From NCBI GenBank assembly GCA_002440845.1, contig DJVL01000007.1:1-11645 (forward strand): DNA of 11,645 nucleotides. Reading direction: 5' to 3'. A program made the position numbers and the translations under genes. Every line of letters begins with the position of its first letter. The stretch's first letter is position 1. Positions 1-6,830 of the stretch are shown here, in pieces. Source of the stretch: Patescibacteria group bacterium UBA6257 (GTDB lineage: Bacteria > Patescibacteriota > Minisyncoccia > UBA6257). The notes under the pieces were generated by a model, which ran no database searches, was not told the origin of the DNA, and worked only from the letters and a program-made list of their open reading frames with translations.

Positions 1-157
1 CTGAAAGCATCTAAGCGCGAAGCCTACCTCAAGATTAGGTATCATTTCCGTGAAATAACGGAGGGAGATTCCTAGGAGATGACTAGGTTGATAGGCTTTA
101 GGTGGAAGTCCGGTAACGGGTTAAGCCGAGAAGTACTAATAAATCGAAGCAACTTTT
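1..157 (+). rRNA. 23S ribosomal RNA, 3' end (partial)
   Basis: This is the last part of domain VI of the large-subunit rRNA; the 5' portion lies outside the window. The opening bases CTGAAAGCATCTAAG match a near-universal block close to the 23S 3' end. The later GTTGATAGGC (88-97) and GTACTAAT (133-140) match the other conserved blocks before the closing helix. The 3' boundary near 157 is estimated by alignment from memory to the E. coli end. It could be off by several bases because the partner strand of the terminal helix is not in the window. Orientation and order (23S then 5S) fit an ordinary rRNA operon on the + strand. Confidence 0.93.
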
Positions 158-227
158 CTATCTTTAACGAAAAGAATATAAAAGTTTAAGGACTACCTAA
201 AGTTTTAAAAAATAGAATTAAAATTTT

Positions 228-423
228 ACTCCGATACTAAAATAATAAAATAAAATTGCTGGTAGCGACTTCCCGGTGATTTAGCTGTTTGTGTACCACC
301 TTTTTACATTCCGAACAAAGAAGTGAAAGCAGACAGCGCCGATGATACTCTTTTGGGGAAAGTAGGTTTTGCCGGGAAATCATTGCCAGCAATTTTATTT
401 TAAAAGCAAAATCGGAGTTTTTT
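228..423 (+). repeat. Nested inverted repeats enclosing 5S rRNA; processing stem and possible terminator
   Basis: Two pairs of arms flank the 5S gene. The inner pair is 17 bp with no mismatch: 246-262 with 386-402. The outer pair is 8 bp: ACTCCGAT (228-235) with ATCGGAGT (411-418). Inside the 17-bp arm, 263-269 and 379-385 pair imperfectly (two C-A mismatches and some G-T pairs) and lead straight into 5S helix I, so the whole forms a near-continuous stem of about 31 pairs. Six T's (418-423) follow the outer arm. The likely roles, inferred, are a precursor stem for ribonuclease trimming of 5S and termination of the rRNA operon. Confidence 0.7.
269..380 (+). rRNA. 5S ribosomal RNA
   Basis: The core carries the conserved 5S blocks CCGAAC (311-316), GAAGTGAAA (320-328) and AGCGCCGATG (335-344). 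Helix I is TTCCCGG (270-276) paired with CCGGGAA (372-378). Counting from 270, CCGAAC ends at position 47, the same as in E. coli 5S, which supports this 5' end. The molecule is about 111 nt, shorter than the usual ~120. The shortfall is in the helix IV region (about 347-362), which is reduced to a small stem. The 23S-5S spacer (158-268) is AT-rich and contains no tRNA that I can see. The mature ends are uncertain by a few bases because the pairing continues outward into flanking repeats. Confidence 0.9.
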
Positions 424-470
424 ATTTATAAAAGGTTTTTGTTTTTTCTCTCGCAATAAATAAAAAAAAT

Positions 471-479
471 TGCTATAAT
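471..479 (+). promoter_or_regulatory. Extended -10 promoter for the cell-wall gene cluster
   Basis: TGCTATAAT is a perfect extended -10 element (TGN plus TATAAT, hexamer at 474-479). No hexamer like TTGACA stands 16-18 bp upstream; that stretch is A/T-rich, so the TG extension probably compensates. Transcription would start near 486 and leave a leader of only about 27 nt before the ATG at 513. The site lies after the T run that follows the 5S gene, as expected for an independent promoter behind an rRNA operon. Confidence 0.6.
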
Positions 480-512
480 CAGATTATAAGTAGAGTCAAA
501 TATTAAAAATCA

Positions 513-1868
513 ATGGAAAGAAGATTATTTAAACAAATAATTATCGGTTTTTGTGTCATTTTTATTTTTTCTGGCCTTGGGTGGAAAATTTATTCTCTTT
601 TCAAGCTTCCTCCCTCTTGTTTTGACAATAACAAAAATCAAGGAGAAGAGGGAGTTGATTGCGGAGGGCCTTGTATTCCCTGCACCCTAAAAAACAATCC
701 GCCTATTTCAGTTTCTGAAGAACCGATTATTTTGCCAAATCAGGAAAAAAAATTTGATGTAATTTTTAAATTATCAAATTTAAGTCCGGATTGGGGGGCA
801 AAGATTCTGCCTTATAAATTAATTATCACTGGCAAGAGCGAAGAGAAAAAGGAAATAACAGGAACAGGTTTTATTTTGCCCCAAGAATCCAGAAGATTTA
901 TTGAGCCATTATTAGAGCTTGATTTTAATCCGGTTAAAGCGGAAATAGAAATTAATAAAAATGCTATTATTTGGGAGAAACCTTTAAAAGGAATAAACCT
1001 TGGTTTAGACGAGCCTTTTACTCTTACTAACGTTAGGCTAATTAAACCTCAACCTTCTCCTGATGCGCTTCATAGAAATGTTTATGTTTTTTCTAAAACT
1101 TTAAAATTAGGGATGGAAGATCCCGAGGTTTATAACCTGCAGAAAGTTTTAAGCTTAAACCCCGATGTTTATCCAGAGGGTAAAACTACCGGTTATTTTG
1201 GCAAAGCGACAGAAGCTGCCGTGAAAAGATTTCAGGAGAAATACGGCATCAGAATCACCGGCGAAGTCGGGCCTCAAACAAGGGCTAAACTTCATGAACT
1301 TTACGGCCCGACCAAGACAGATCCTTTTTCTTATACCTTTACTTTGACTTTGAAAAAGGGGATGGAGGGAGTGGAAGTATTAAATCTCCAGAGAGCTTTA
1401 ATGCTTGATGCCACGGTTAGTCCCAAGGGATCGGTAAGCGGTTATTTTGACAAAGATACCGAATCAACGGTAAAAGAATTCCAAAAAAAATATGGCATTC
1501 CGGCAACGGGTGAAGTTGGAGCTCAAACGCGGGGAAAATTAAATGAATTATACAGCAAGCCAAAAGAAACCACCCCTCAACTCTTGGAAGATTATTTTGA
1601 GTCTTATGAAGGAAGTTTGGAGGTGAAAGGAGATGTTTACAATAATACTCTTTATAATTTCGCCAAGGGGAGTATCGGGATAGTTATTTGCGACGAAAAA
1701 AACAAACCCGTTACTGCCGGTTTAGCGTTGATAGAGGATGTTTATTCTGAAAAAACCAGGTCTTTTGCTATCCGCTGGCGTCAACCGTTAACGGAAAACG
1801 TTTCTGTCTGCGAAAAAATATCCAATATTAATATTTTAGACGTCGAGAATGTATTTCTTTTAAAGTAG
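513..1868 (+). CDS. Membrane-anchored protein with two peptidoglycan-binding (PG_binding_1) repeats
   Basis: Function is unknown beyond probable attachment to the cell wall. An N-terminal membrane segment (about residues 8-29) is followed by a Cys-rich stretch with Cys36, 50, 54 and 57 in the pattern GVDCGGPCIPC. Then comes a beta-type region (about 65-175), two PG_binding_1 repeats (about 195-265 and 277-347, about 60% identical by hand alignment, each with GYF..K.TE..V..FQ.KYGI..TGEVG.QTR.KL.ELY), and a C-terminal beta-type region (about 368-447) resembling FxLYD-like modules. The N-terminus faces the cytoplasm, so the bulk should lie outside the membrane. The start is the first ATG of the frame, just after the promoter; no Shine-Dalgarno sequence is visible. 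Location upstream of rodA and mltG supports a wall-related role, but no catalytic domain is visible. The stop is TAG. Confidence 0.85.
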   Translation: MERRLFKQIIIGFCVIFIFSGLGWKIYSLFKLPPSCFDNNKNQGEEGVDCGGPCIPCTLKNNPPISVSEEPIILPNQEKKFDVIFKLSNLSPDWGAKILPYKLIITGKSEEKKEITGTGFILPQESRRFIEPLLELDFNPVKAEIEINKNAIIWEKPLKGINLGLDEPFTLTNVRLIKPQPSPDALHRNVYVFSKTLKLGMEDPEVYNLQKVLSLNPDVYPEGKTTGYFGKATEAAVKRFQEKYGIRITGEVGPQTRAKLHELYGPTKTDPFSYTFTLTLKKGMEGVEVLNLQRALMLDATVSPKGSVSGYFDKDTESTVKEFQKKYGIPATGEVGAQTRGKLNELYSKPKETTPQLLEDYFESYEGSLEVKGDVYNNTLYNFAKGSIGIVICDEKNKPVTAGLALIEDVYSEKTRSFAIRWRQPLTENVSVCEKISNINILDVENVFLLK

Positions 1869-1901
1869 AAAAGCTTAGGAAGGGATTTTTTTAATAATTT
1901 T

Positions 1902-2975
1902 ATGCTAAAGAAGGATACTTTTCTTTTTTTTGCTTTGGCCACCATAATAATTTTAGGATTGTTAATCTTGGGAAGTATTTCTTTTCATGATTTCCCAGTT
2001 TTTTTTTCCTTAAAAAAACAGTTGTTTTTTTTAGTTTTGGGAATTATTGCTTTTCTGTTTTTTTCTTTTGTTGATTGGAGAATTTTTACTTCTTCTTCTT
2101 TGCTTTTATTTTTATATTTGATTTCTCTGTTTTCCCTGATTTTGCTTTTAGTTTTAGGAAACAGAGTTAGAGGGGCGGCCGGTTGGTTTAATTTTGGTAT
2201 TTTCAGTTTTCAACCTTTGGAAATAGTCAAAATCATCTTGATTTTATTATTAGCCAAATATTTGTCCTCAAGAAATTTAGAAATTTGGCAATTTCGCCAT
2301 TTGGTAGGTTCTGGTTTTTTTGTTTTGCTTCCTATGGCGCTTGTTATGGCTCAGCCGGATTTAGGTGGAGCAATGATTTTGGGAGCAATTTGGTTTGGTA
2401 TGGTTTTGGTCAGCGGAATCAGATTAAAGCAGATTTTTATTTTAATAATTGTTTTTTTGTTAGCGGCGGCTTTTATTTGGTTTTTTGTCCTGAAACCTTA
2501 TCAAAAAGCAAGGATTATAAATTTTGTTTATCCTCAAGAAGACCCTTTAGGCGCTGGCTATAACAGGGAACAAGCTTTAATCGCCATTGGTTCAGGAAGA
2601 ATTTTTGGCAAAGGATTAGGTCGGGGTTCTCAAACCCAATTAAAATTTTTGCCTTTGGCTAAAACCGATTTTATTTTCGCCTCTTTGGCTGAAGAATTGG
2701 GATTAGTAGGCGTTTTAATTTTATTTGTTTGTTTTCTGATAATTTTCTACCGGCTGACTTTTTGGGCGAATATTTTTTCTTATAATTTTTGCCGGCTTTT
2801 TACCATTGGTTTTTTGGTAAAAATTTTAGTAGAGTCTTTTGTTAATATTTCAATGAATCTCGGTCTCTTGCCTATTGTAGGCATTGCCTTGCCTTTTGTT
2901 TCTTTGGGTGGCTCTCATTTCTTGGCTAATTTTATTGGGTTAGGAATTATTAACAGCATGATTCAGCGCGCTTAA
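1902..2975 (+). CDS. rodA: RodA/FtsW-family SEDS peptidoglycan glycosyltransferase
   Basis: This is a multi-pass inner-membrane protein that polymerises lipid II into glycan strands, normally together with a class B PBP. At 357 residues with about ten hydrophobic segments it has the usual RodA length. Family motifs are present: VRGAAGW (89-95) with SFQPLEIVK (102-110), QPDLGGA (151-157), the extracellular block LPLAKTDFIFASLAEELG (250-267) with the likely catalytic Asp256, and PFVSLGGS (331-338). The last motif usually reads SYGGS; here the Tyr is Leu. RodA is preferred to FtsW because of the length, the TDFIFA wording and the MltG neighbour, but the two are hard to separate by eye. AGGAAGGG lies at 1877-1884, 17 bases before the ATG, which is too far for a normal ribosome-binding site. 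No PBP2 or MreBCD gene lies nearby. Confidence 0.92.
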   Translation: MLKKDTFLFFALATIIILGLLILGSISFHDFPVFFSLKKQLFFLVLGIIAFLFFSFVDWRIFTSSSLLLFLYLISLFSLILLLVLGNRVRGAAGWFNFGIFSFQPLEIVKIILILLLAKYLSSRNLEIWQFRHLVGSGFFVLLPMALVMAQPDLGGAMILGAIWFGMVLVSGIRLKQIFILIIVFLLAAAFIWFFVLKPYQKARIINFVYPQEDPLGAGYNREQALIAIGSGRIFGKGLGRGSQTQLKFLPLAKTDFIFASLAEELGLVGVLILFVCFLIIFYRLTFWANIFSYNFCRLFTIGFLVKILVESFVNISMNLGLLPIVGIALPFVSLGGSHFLANFIGLGIINSMIQRA

Positions 2976-2994
2976 AAATTTTAATCCGATTTTA

Positions 2995-4020
2995 ATGAAA
3001 TTTAACCAACAAAAGAAAAATACAATTTTATTTTATTCTATTTTTTCTTTTTCAATTTTATTAATATTTGCCTATTTATTGTTAGTTAATTTTCCTGTCA
3101 AGCTTGGTCGGGAAAATATTTTTGTGGTGACTAAGGGAGAAAATTTGAAGGCCATTGCTGCCCGTTTAAAAAAAGATGGCTATATCAAGAGCGATTTTCT
3201 TTTTCAGCTTTTTATCAAGATTAACGGCAAAGAGAGAGTGATTAAAGCCGGAACCTATGTTTTTCCGCCGCATTTAACCATAGGGGAAATTGCTAAAATT
3301 ATTACCGGTGAGGAAAAGGCAATTAATAATTTTGTTATTCAGGAAGGAGAAACCTTAAAAGAAATAGAAAGCCGCTTAAAAGCTGAAAAAATAATTTCTT
3401 CCGAAGCTGATATTTTTTCTTGGAGAATAAAAGATTTTTTAAACGAAGAAAATAAAAAATTTTTTGAAGGAGCTGATGTCGATAACAATTTAGAAGGATA
3501 TTTTTTTCCCGATTCTTATAATTTGCCTCAAGGCTTAAAAGAAGAAGAAACTATTAAAATTTTTCTTAATAACTTTTTTTTAAAAACCGGAGAAATTGTT
3601 GATTTGGCGGCTAATCAGAATGAAAATAATTTTTATGAAATTCTGACAGCCGCTTCCGTAATAGAAAAAGAAGTGAAAATTTTTGAAGAAAAAAGAATGG
3701 TAGCGGATATTTTTAAAAGAAGATTATTAACGGATATGTCGCTTCAGGCAGACGCCGCTATTTGCTATGCGCAGTTTAAATCTTTTAAAGATTGTAATTT
3801 ATCTTTGGAATCGTTTAAAATAGATTCGCCTTATAACCTTTACAAAAACAAAGGTTATCCCCCGACTCCAATAAATAATCCGGGTCTGGAATCAATAAAA
3901 GCTGTTTTAAATCCTTTGTCTAACAATTATTGGTATTATTTGACTGATAGAAGCACAGGAAAAACGATTTTTTCCAAAACTTACGAAGAACACCAATCCG
4001 CCCGCCAAAAATACCTCTAA
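2995..4020 (+). CDS. mltG: Endolytic murein transglycosylase MltG (YceG family)
   Basis: MltG cleaves nascent glycan strands near the membrane and sets their length. The 341-residue protein has one N-terminal membrane segment (about 11-31), a LysM-like segment starting VVTKGENLKAIAARLK (44-59), a second such segment at about 113-130 (VIQEGETLKEIESRL), and the YceG catalytic domain. Catalytic features are AASVIEKEV (219-227) with the expected catalytic Glu224, MSLQADAAICYA (248-259), DSPYNLY (277-283), GYPPTPINNPG (287-297) and the C-terminal TYEEHQ. All key residues are present. Cys257 and Cys267 lie close together after the LQADA motif and could form a disulfide (inference). The gene starts 19 bases after rodA with no clear Shine-Dalgarno sequence and is likely the last gene of this wall unit, giving a synthase-hydrolase pair. 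Confidence 0.94.
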   Translation: MKFNQQKKNTILFYSIFSFSILLIFAYLLLVNFPVKLGRENIFVVTKGENLKAIAARLKKDGYIKSDFLFQLFIKINGKERVIKAGTYVFPPHLTIGEIAKIITGEEKAINNFVIQEGETLKEIESRLKAEKIISSEADIFSWRIKDFLNEENKKFFEGADVDNNLEGYFFPDSYNLPQGLKEEETIKIFLNNFFLKTGEIVDLAANQNENNFYEILTAASVIEKEVKIFEEKRMVADIFKRRLLTDMSLQADAAICYAQFKSFKDCNLSLESFKIDSPYNLYKNKGYPPTPINNPGLESIKAVLNPLSNNYWYYLTDRSTGKTIFSKTYEEHQSARQKYL

Positions 4021-4059
4021 AATTGTATGATGCATTCTATATCTTGGATGTTGTTGCGA

Positions 4060-4150
4060 GGGGCGAGATTCTTCGCGGAATTTACACTAAAAACAAAGCA
4101 AATGTGCTCAGAACGAGCTCCGCAATCTATTTAACCCCCATTTTTTATTT
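4060..4150 (+). terminator. Candidate intrinsic terminator after mltG
   Basis: A long interrupted stem can be drawn from three matched blocks in nested order: GGGG (4060-4063) with CCCC (within 4135-4139), AGATT (4066-4070) with AATCT (4124-4128), and GCGGA (4075-4079) with TCCGC (4119-4123). The apical part contains a small hairpin, GCTC (4106-4109) with GAGC (4115-4118). Six T's (4141-4146) follow directly. The block is about 45% GC, well above its surroundings. An alternative local hairpin, GCGAGG (4056-4061) with CTTCGC (4071-4076), competes with it. The large loop and bulges make this a moderate call. Confidence 0.42.
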
Positions 4151-4161
4151 AGCTTTTTGTG

Positions 4162-4170
4162 TGGTATTAT
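4162..4170 (+). promoter_or_regulatory. Candidate extended -10 promoter for the nucleotide-sugar operon
   Basis: TGGTATTAT is an extended -10 (TG, one base, TATTAT at 4165-4170). It lies 16 bases after the T run of the candidate terminator. The -35 region is T-rich without a TTGACA-like hexamer. It would give a leader of about 90 nt before the ATG at 4268. A second, weaker -10 (TAATAT, 4247-4252) sits closer to the gene. No JUMPstart/ops element is seen. The rest of 4021-4267 holds no gene I can support. Confidence 0.4.
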
Positions 4171-4267
4171 AAAATTAAATAGAATGATCAATAGTTTTAT
4201 AAAAAAATCGGAGAAATTAAATGTTAAAAAGACAACAAAAATATTGTAATATATTTTAAATAGAATT

Positions 4268-5302
4268 ATGGATTATAAAAACGCCTTTGAAAACAAAATA
4301 ATTTTAGTAACCGGCGGCACCGGTTCTTTTGGCAACGCGGTGGTTGATAAGCTATTACAGTATAATCCCAAAAAAATCATCATTTTCAGCCGTGACGAGA
4401 AAAAGCAGTTTGATATGGGTAATAAATATCATGACGATAGATTAAGGTTTATTATCGGCGATGTCCGAGACAGGGACACGGTTTTTCACGCAATGTACGG
4501 TGTGGACTATGTTTTTCACGCTGCCGCCCTAAAGCAGGTTCCAAATTGTGAATTTTTTCCCTGGGAAGCGATTAAAACTAACTCTTTTGGGGCTTATAAT
4601 GCTATTAACGCAGCAATTGAAAACGGTGTAAAAAGATTAGTAGTTTTAAGCACCGACAAAGCTGTTTATCCGATAAATGTGATGGGAATGACTAAGGCCT
4701 TGGTGGAAAGAATAATGATTGCAATTTCTCGGGAAAAAAGAGGTAAAACAATTTTATGTGGTACCCGTTACGGCAATGTAATGTATACCCGGGGTTCGGT
4801 TATTCCTTATTTTGTAGGTTTAATAAAAGCCGAAAAACCATTAACTGTTACCAATAAAAGTATGACTCGCTTTATGATGTCTTTAAATCAATCTGTTGAT
4901 TTAGTCCTTTACGCCTTAGTTAATGGCAAGGATGGTGAAATTTATGTCCGAAAATCGCCGGCAGCCACGATTGGTGATTTAGCTGAGGTTTTAGTGGAAA
5001 TTTTTAATTATGACAAAGGCATTCAGGAAATTGGCATTCGGCCCGGCGAAAAGATACATGAAACTTTAATTTCCAAAGAGGAAACGTTTCGGACAGAAGA
5101 TTGCGGAGATTATTATAAGATAATTCCAGAAGTTCCGGGAATGGATTACCGGCAATATTATTTTAAAGGCCAGAAAAATAACACTCTGTCGCATGAAGGA
5201 TATACTTCGGCTAATACGAAAAGATTGCCTAAAGAAGAACTTAAAAAATTACTCCTTTCGCTTGATGAAATAAAGGAGGAGTTAAAGAATTTTAAAAAGT
5301 GA
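4268..5302 (+). CDS. fnlA: UDP-GlcNAc 4,6-dehydratase/5-epimerase, FnlA/CapE/WbjB type
   Basis: This cytoplasmic extended SDR enzyme should convert UDP-GlcNAc to UDP-2-acetamido-2,6-dideoxy-L-arabino-hexos-4-ulose, the first step to UDP-L-FucNAc. The NAD(P)-binding motif GGTGSFG lies at 16-22, GDVRD at 64-68, HAAALKQVP at 84-92, and the active-site segment STDKAVYPINVMGMTKA at 128-144. Met139 stands where most SDRs have Tyr of YxxxK, with Lys143 kept. This Met is a feature of the FnlA/CapE branch, not damage, and separates it from PseB, which keeps the Tyr. Further family marks are GTRYGNV (165-171), MTRFMM (199-204) and RPGEKIHE (258-265). The length of 344 residues is normal. It is the first gene of the operon, 4 bases ahead of the cupin gene. 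fnlA, capE and wbjB are names for the same function. Confidence 0.93.
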   Translation: MDYKNAFENKIILVTGGTGSFGNAVVDKLLQYNPKKIIIFSRDEKKQFDMGNKYHDDRLRFIIGDVRDRDTVFHAMYGVDYVFHAAALKQVPNCEFFPWEAIKTNSFGAYNAINAAIENGVKRLVVLSTDKAVYPINVMGMTKALVERIMIAISREKRGKTILCGTRYGNVMYTRGSVIPYFVGLIKAEKPLTVTNKSMTRFMMSLNQSVDLVLYALVNGKDGEIYVRKSPAATIGDLAEVLVEIFNYDKGIQEIGIRPGEKIHETLISKEETFRTEDCGDYYKIIPEVPGMDYRQYYFKGQKNNTLSHEGYTSANTKRLPKEELKKLLLSLDEIKEELKNFKK

Positions 5303-5306
5303 AACA

Positions 5307-5675
5307 ATGAGCGAAAAACTAGAGATTAAACGAGACGAAAGAGGAGATTTAATAGAAGTTTTTAAAATTCCGGGAGTCGGTCAGATTTTTTATGCGACAA
5401 CTAAACCGGGAGCGATTCGCGGCAACCATTATCATAAAAGAAAGGAGGAATATTTTTGCATTATTGAAGGCGAGGCGAAAATCAAATTAAGAAATAGGGA
5501 CAATAATGAAGTAGAGGAACATATAGTCTCGGGCGACCAGCCGGAAATTATTGAAATGAAAATTAACTGGACTCATAATATTGAAAATATCGGTGAGACG
5601 GAGATGAAATTATTGGTTTGGACGAATGAAATTTTTAATCCCGAGGACCCAGATACCTACGCCGAAGAGGTTTAA
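5307..5675 (+). CDS. Stand-alone cupin matching the C-terminal epimerase domain of CapF/FnlB/WbjC
   Basis: The 122 residues correspond to the C-terminal cupin of CapF, which carries out C3 epimerisation of the 4-keto sugar made by FnlA/CapE. The opening DERGDLIEVFK (10-20), metal-site block GNHYHKRKEEYF (39-50; His41, His43, Glu48), WTHNIENIG (88-96; His90) and WTNEIFNPEDPDTY (105-118) all follow the CapF C-terminus as I recall it. CapF normally has a preceding SDR domain of roughly 240 residues that performs the NADPH-dependent C4 reduction; here it is missing. Only 4 bases separate the fnlA stop from this ATG, so there is no room for it. AAGGAGG (5275-5281) is 25 bases upstream, too far to be a normal ribosome-binding site. 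The product is probably a separate epimerase working with a reductase encoded elsewhere. Confidence 0.85.
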   Translation: MSEKLEIKRDERGDLIEVFKIPGVGQIFYATTKPGAIRGNHYHKRKEEYFCIIEGEAKIKLRNRDNNEVEEHIVSGDQPEIIEMKINWTHNIENIGETEMKLLVWTNEIFNPEDPDTYAEEV

Positions 5676-5687
5676 ATAATAAAAAAT

Positions 5688-6830
5688 ATGAAAAAAAATA
5701 AATCTAAAAAACTTAAAATAATGACCATTTTCGGCACGCGGCCGGAAATTATAAAGCTTTCGCGGATTTTCGCTAAATTTGACCAGTATGTTAATCACAT
5801 TATGGTCCATACCGGCCAGAGCTATGATTATGAGATGAATAAAATATTCTTTGACCAACTCAAAATCAGAAAACCAGATTATTTTTTAGGAGTCAAATCT
5901 GATACTTTGGGTGAGCAGATTGCCAATATTATTTCAAAAAGCGAAAAGGTTTTATTAAAAGAAATGCCGGACGCGGTTTTGATTTTTGGAGATACTAATA
6001 GCGCCTTGGCGGTCATTATTGCCAAAAGACTGAAAATGCCGATTTTTCATATGGAGGCTGGCAATCGTTGTTTTGACGAAAATGTTCCAGAAGAAATAAA
6101 TCGCAAAATTATAGACCATATTAGCGATATCAATCTTCCTCTTACGGAGAACGCTCGGCTTTATTTAATCCAAGAAGGCGTTCATCCGGGAACGATTTAT
6201 GTTACCGGTTCGCCTACCGCGGAAATTTTAGATTATAACAAAAAACAGATAGAGGCGTCGAAAATTTTAAGGGAATTAAAATTATCACCACGAAAATACT
6301 TTGTTGCGAGCATCCATCGCGAGGAAAACGTTGATGGTTTTGAACCATTGACAAAATTAATTGATTCTTTGAATGCCGTAGCCGAAACTTATAAGATGCC
6401 GATTATTGTTACTACTCATCCACGGACCGCCAAAAAACTTGAAGAATACAGAATAAAGGGAAATAAATTAATAAATTTTCATAAACCATTCGGCATATTT
6501 GATTATATAAAATTACAGAAAAACGCCTTTTGCGTTTTATCTGATAGCGGCACTATCCAAGAAGAATCTTCAATTTTAGGATTTCCAGCTATTCAAGTAA
6601 GAAATAGTTCAGAGCGGCCTGAGGCTTTTGACGAAGGAGTTTTGATTCTTTCCGGCTTGGATAAAGACATTATTTTGCAATCAATTGAAATTACCGTCAA
6701 GCAGTATGAGACTGGCGAAAAATTCAATGTGCCAAGAAATTACCAAGATAAAAATGTATCTAGTAAAGTCTTAAGACTTGTTGTGGGGTTAACAAAAATT
6801 ATTCAAAGAAAACGAGGATATCAAAAATGA
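5688..6830 (+). CDS. fnlC: UDP-N-acetylhexosamine 2-epimerase, FnlC/CapG/WbjD type
   Basis: This non-hydrolysing 2-epimerase of the WecB superfamily is expected to invert C2 of UDP-N-acetyl-L-pneumosamine to give UDP-L-FucNAc, the last step of the FnlABC route. The 380 residues include TIFGTRPEIIK (13-23), HTGQSYD (41-47), FGDTNS (100-105), HMEAGNRCFDENVPEEINR (121-139), SIHREEN (208-214), TTHPRT (242-247) and SDSGTIQEE (285-293), so the active site looks intact. The wording GNRCFD..VPEE rather than the WecB form GLRTGD places it in the FnlC branch; location after fnlA and the CapF cupin agrees. It ends with a 4-base ATGA overlap with manC, suggesting coupled translation. Plain WecB (UDP-ManNAc synthesis) is the alternative. 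Confidence 0.92.
   Translation: MKKNKSKKLKIMTIFGTRPEIIKLSRIFAKFDQYVNHIMVHTGQSYDYEMNKIFFDQLKIRKPDYFLGVKSDTLGEQIANIISKSEKVLLKEMPDAVLIFGDTNSALAVIIAKRLKMPIFHMEAGNRCFDENVPEEINRKIIDHISDINLPLTENARLYLIQEGVHPGTIYVTGSPTAEILDYNKKQIEASKILRELKLSPRKYFVASIHREENVDGFEPLTKLIDSLNAVAETYKMPIIVTTHPRTAKKLEEYRIKGNKLINFHKPFGIFDYIKLQKNAFCVLSDSGTIQEESSILGFPAIQVRNSSERPEAFDEGVLILSGLDKDIILQSIEITVKQYETGEKFNVPRNYQDKNVSSKVLRLVVGLTKIIQRKRGYQK

Noticed and set aside
158..268. tRNA in the 23S-5S spacer or before gene 1
   Set aside because: No cloverleaf, no GGTTCNANNCC block and no acceptor stem could be found; the sequence is AT-rich and otherwise plain.
4027..4134. 35-codon ORF beginning ATGATG after mltG
   Set aside because: No ribosome-binding site, no recognisable product, and it overlaps the structured terminator-like block in another frame.
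4682..4696. Met139 in place of the catalytic Tyr in FnlA as a damaging mutation
   Set aside because: The FnlA/CapE branch is known to carry Met at this place; it identifies the branch.
5610..5858. 82-codon minus-strand ORF across the cupin-fnlC junction
   Set aside because: It is antisense to two clearly coding genes with strong family motifs; a shadow frame. The other minus-strand and short internal ORFs were dropped for the same reason.
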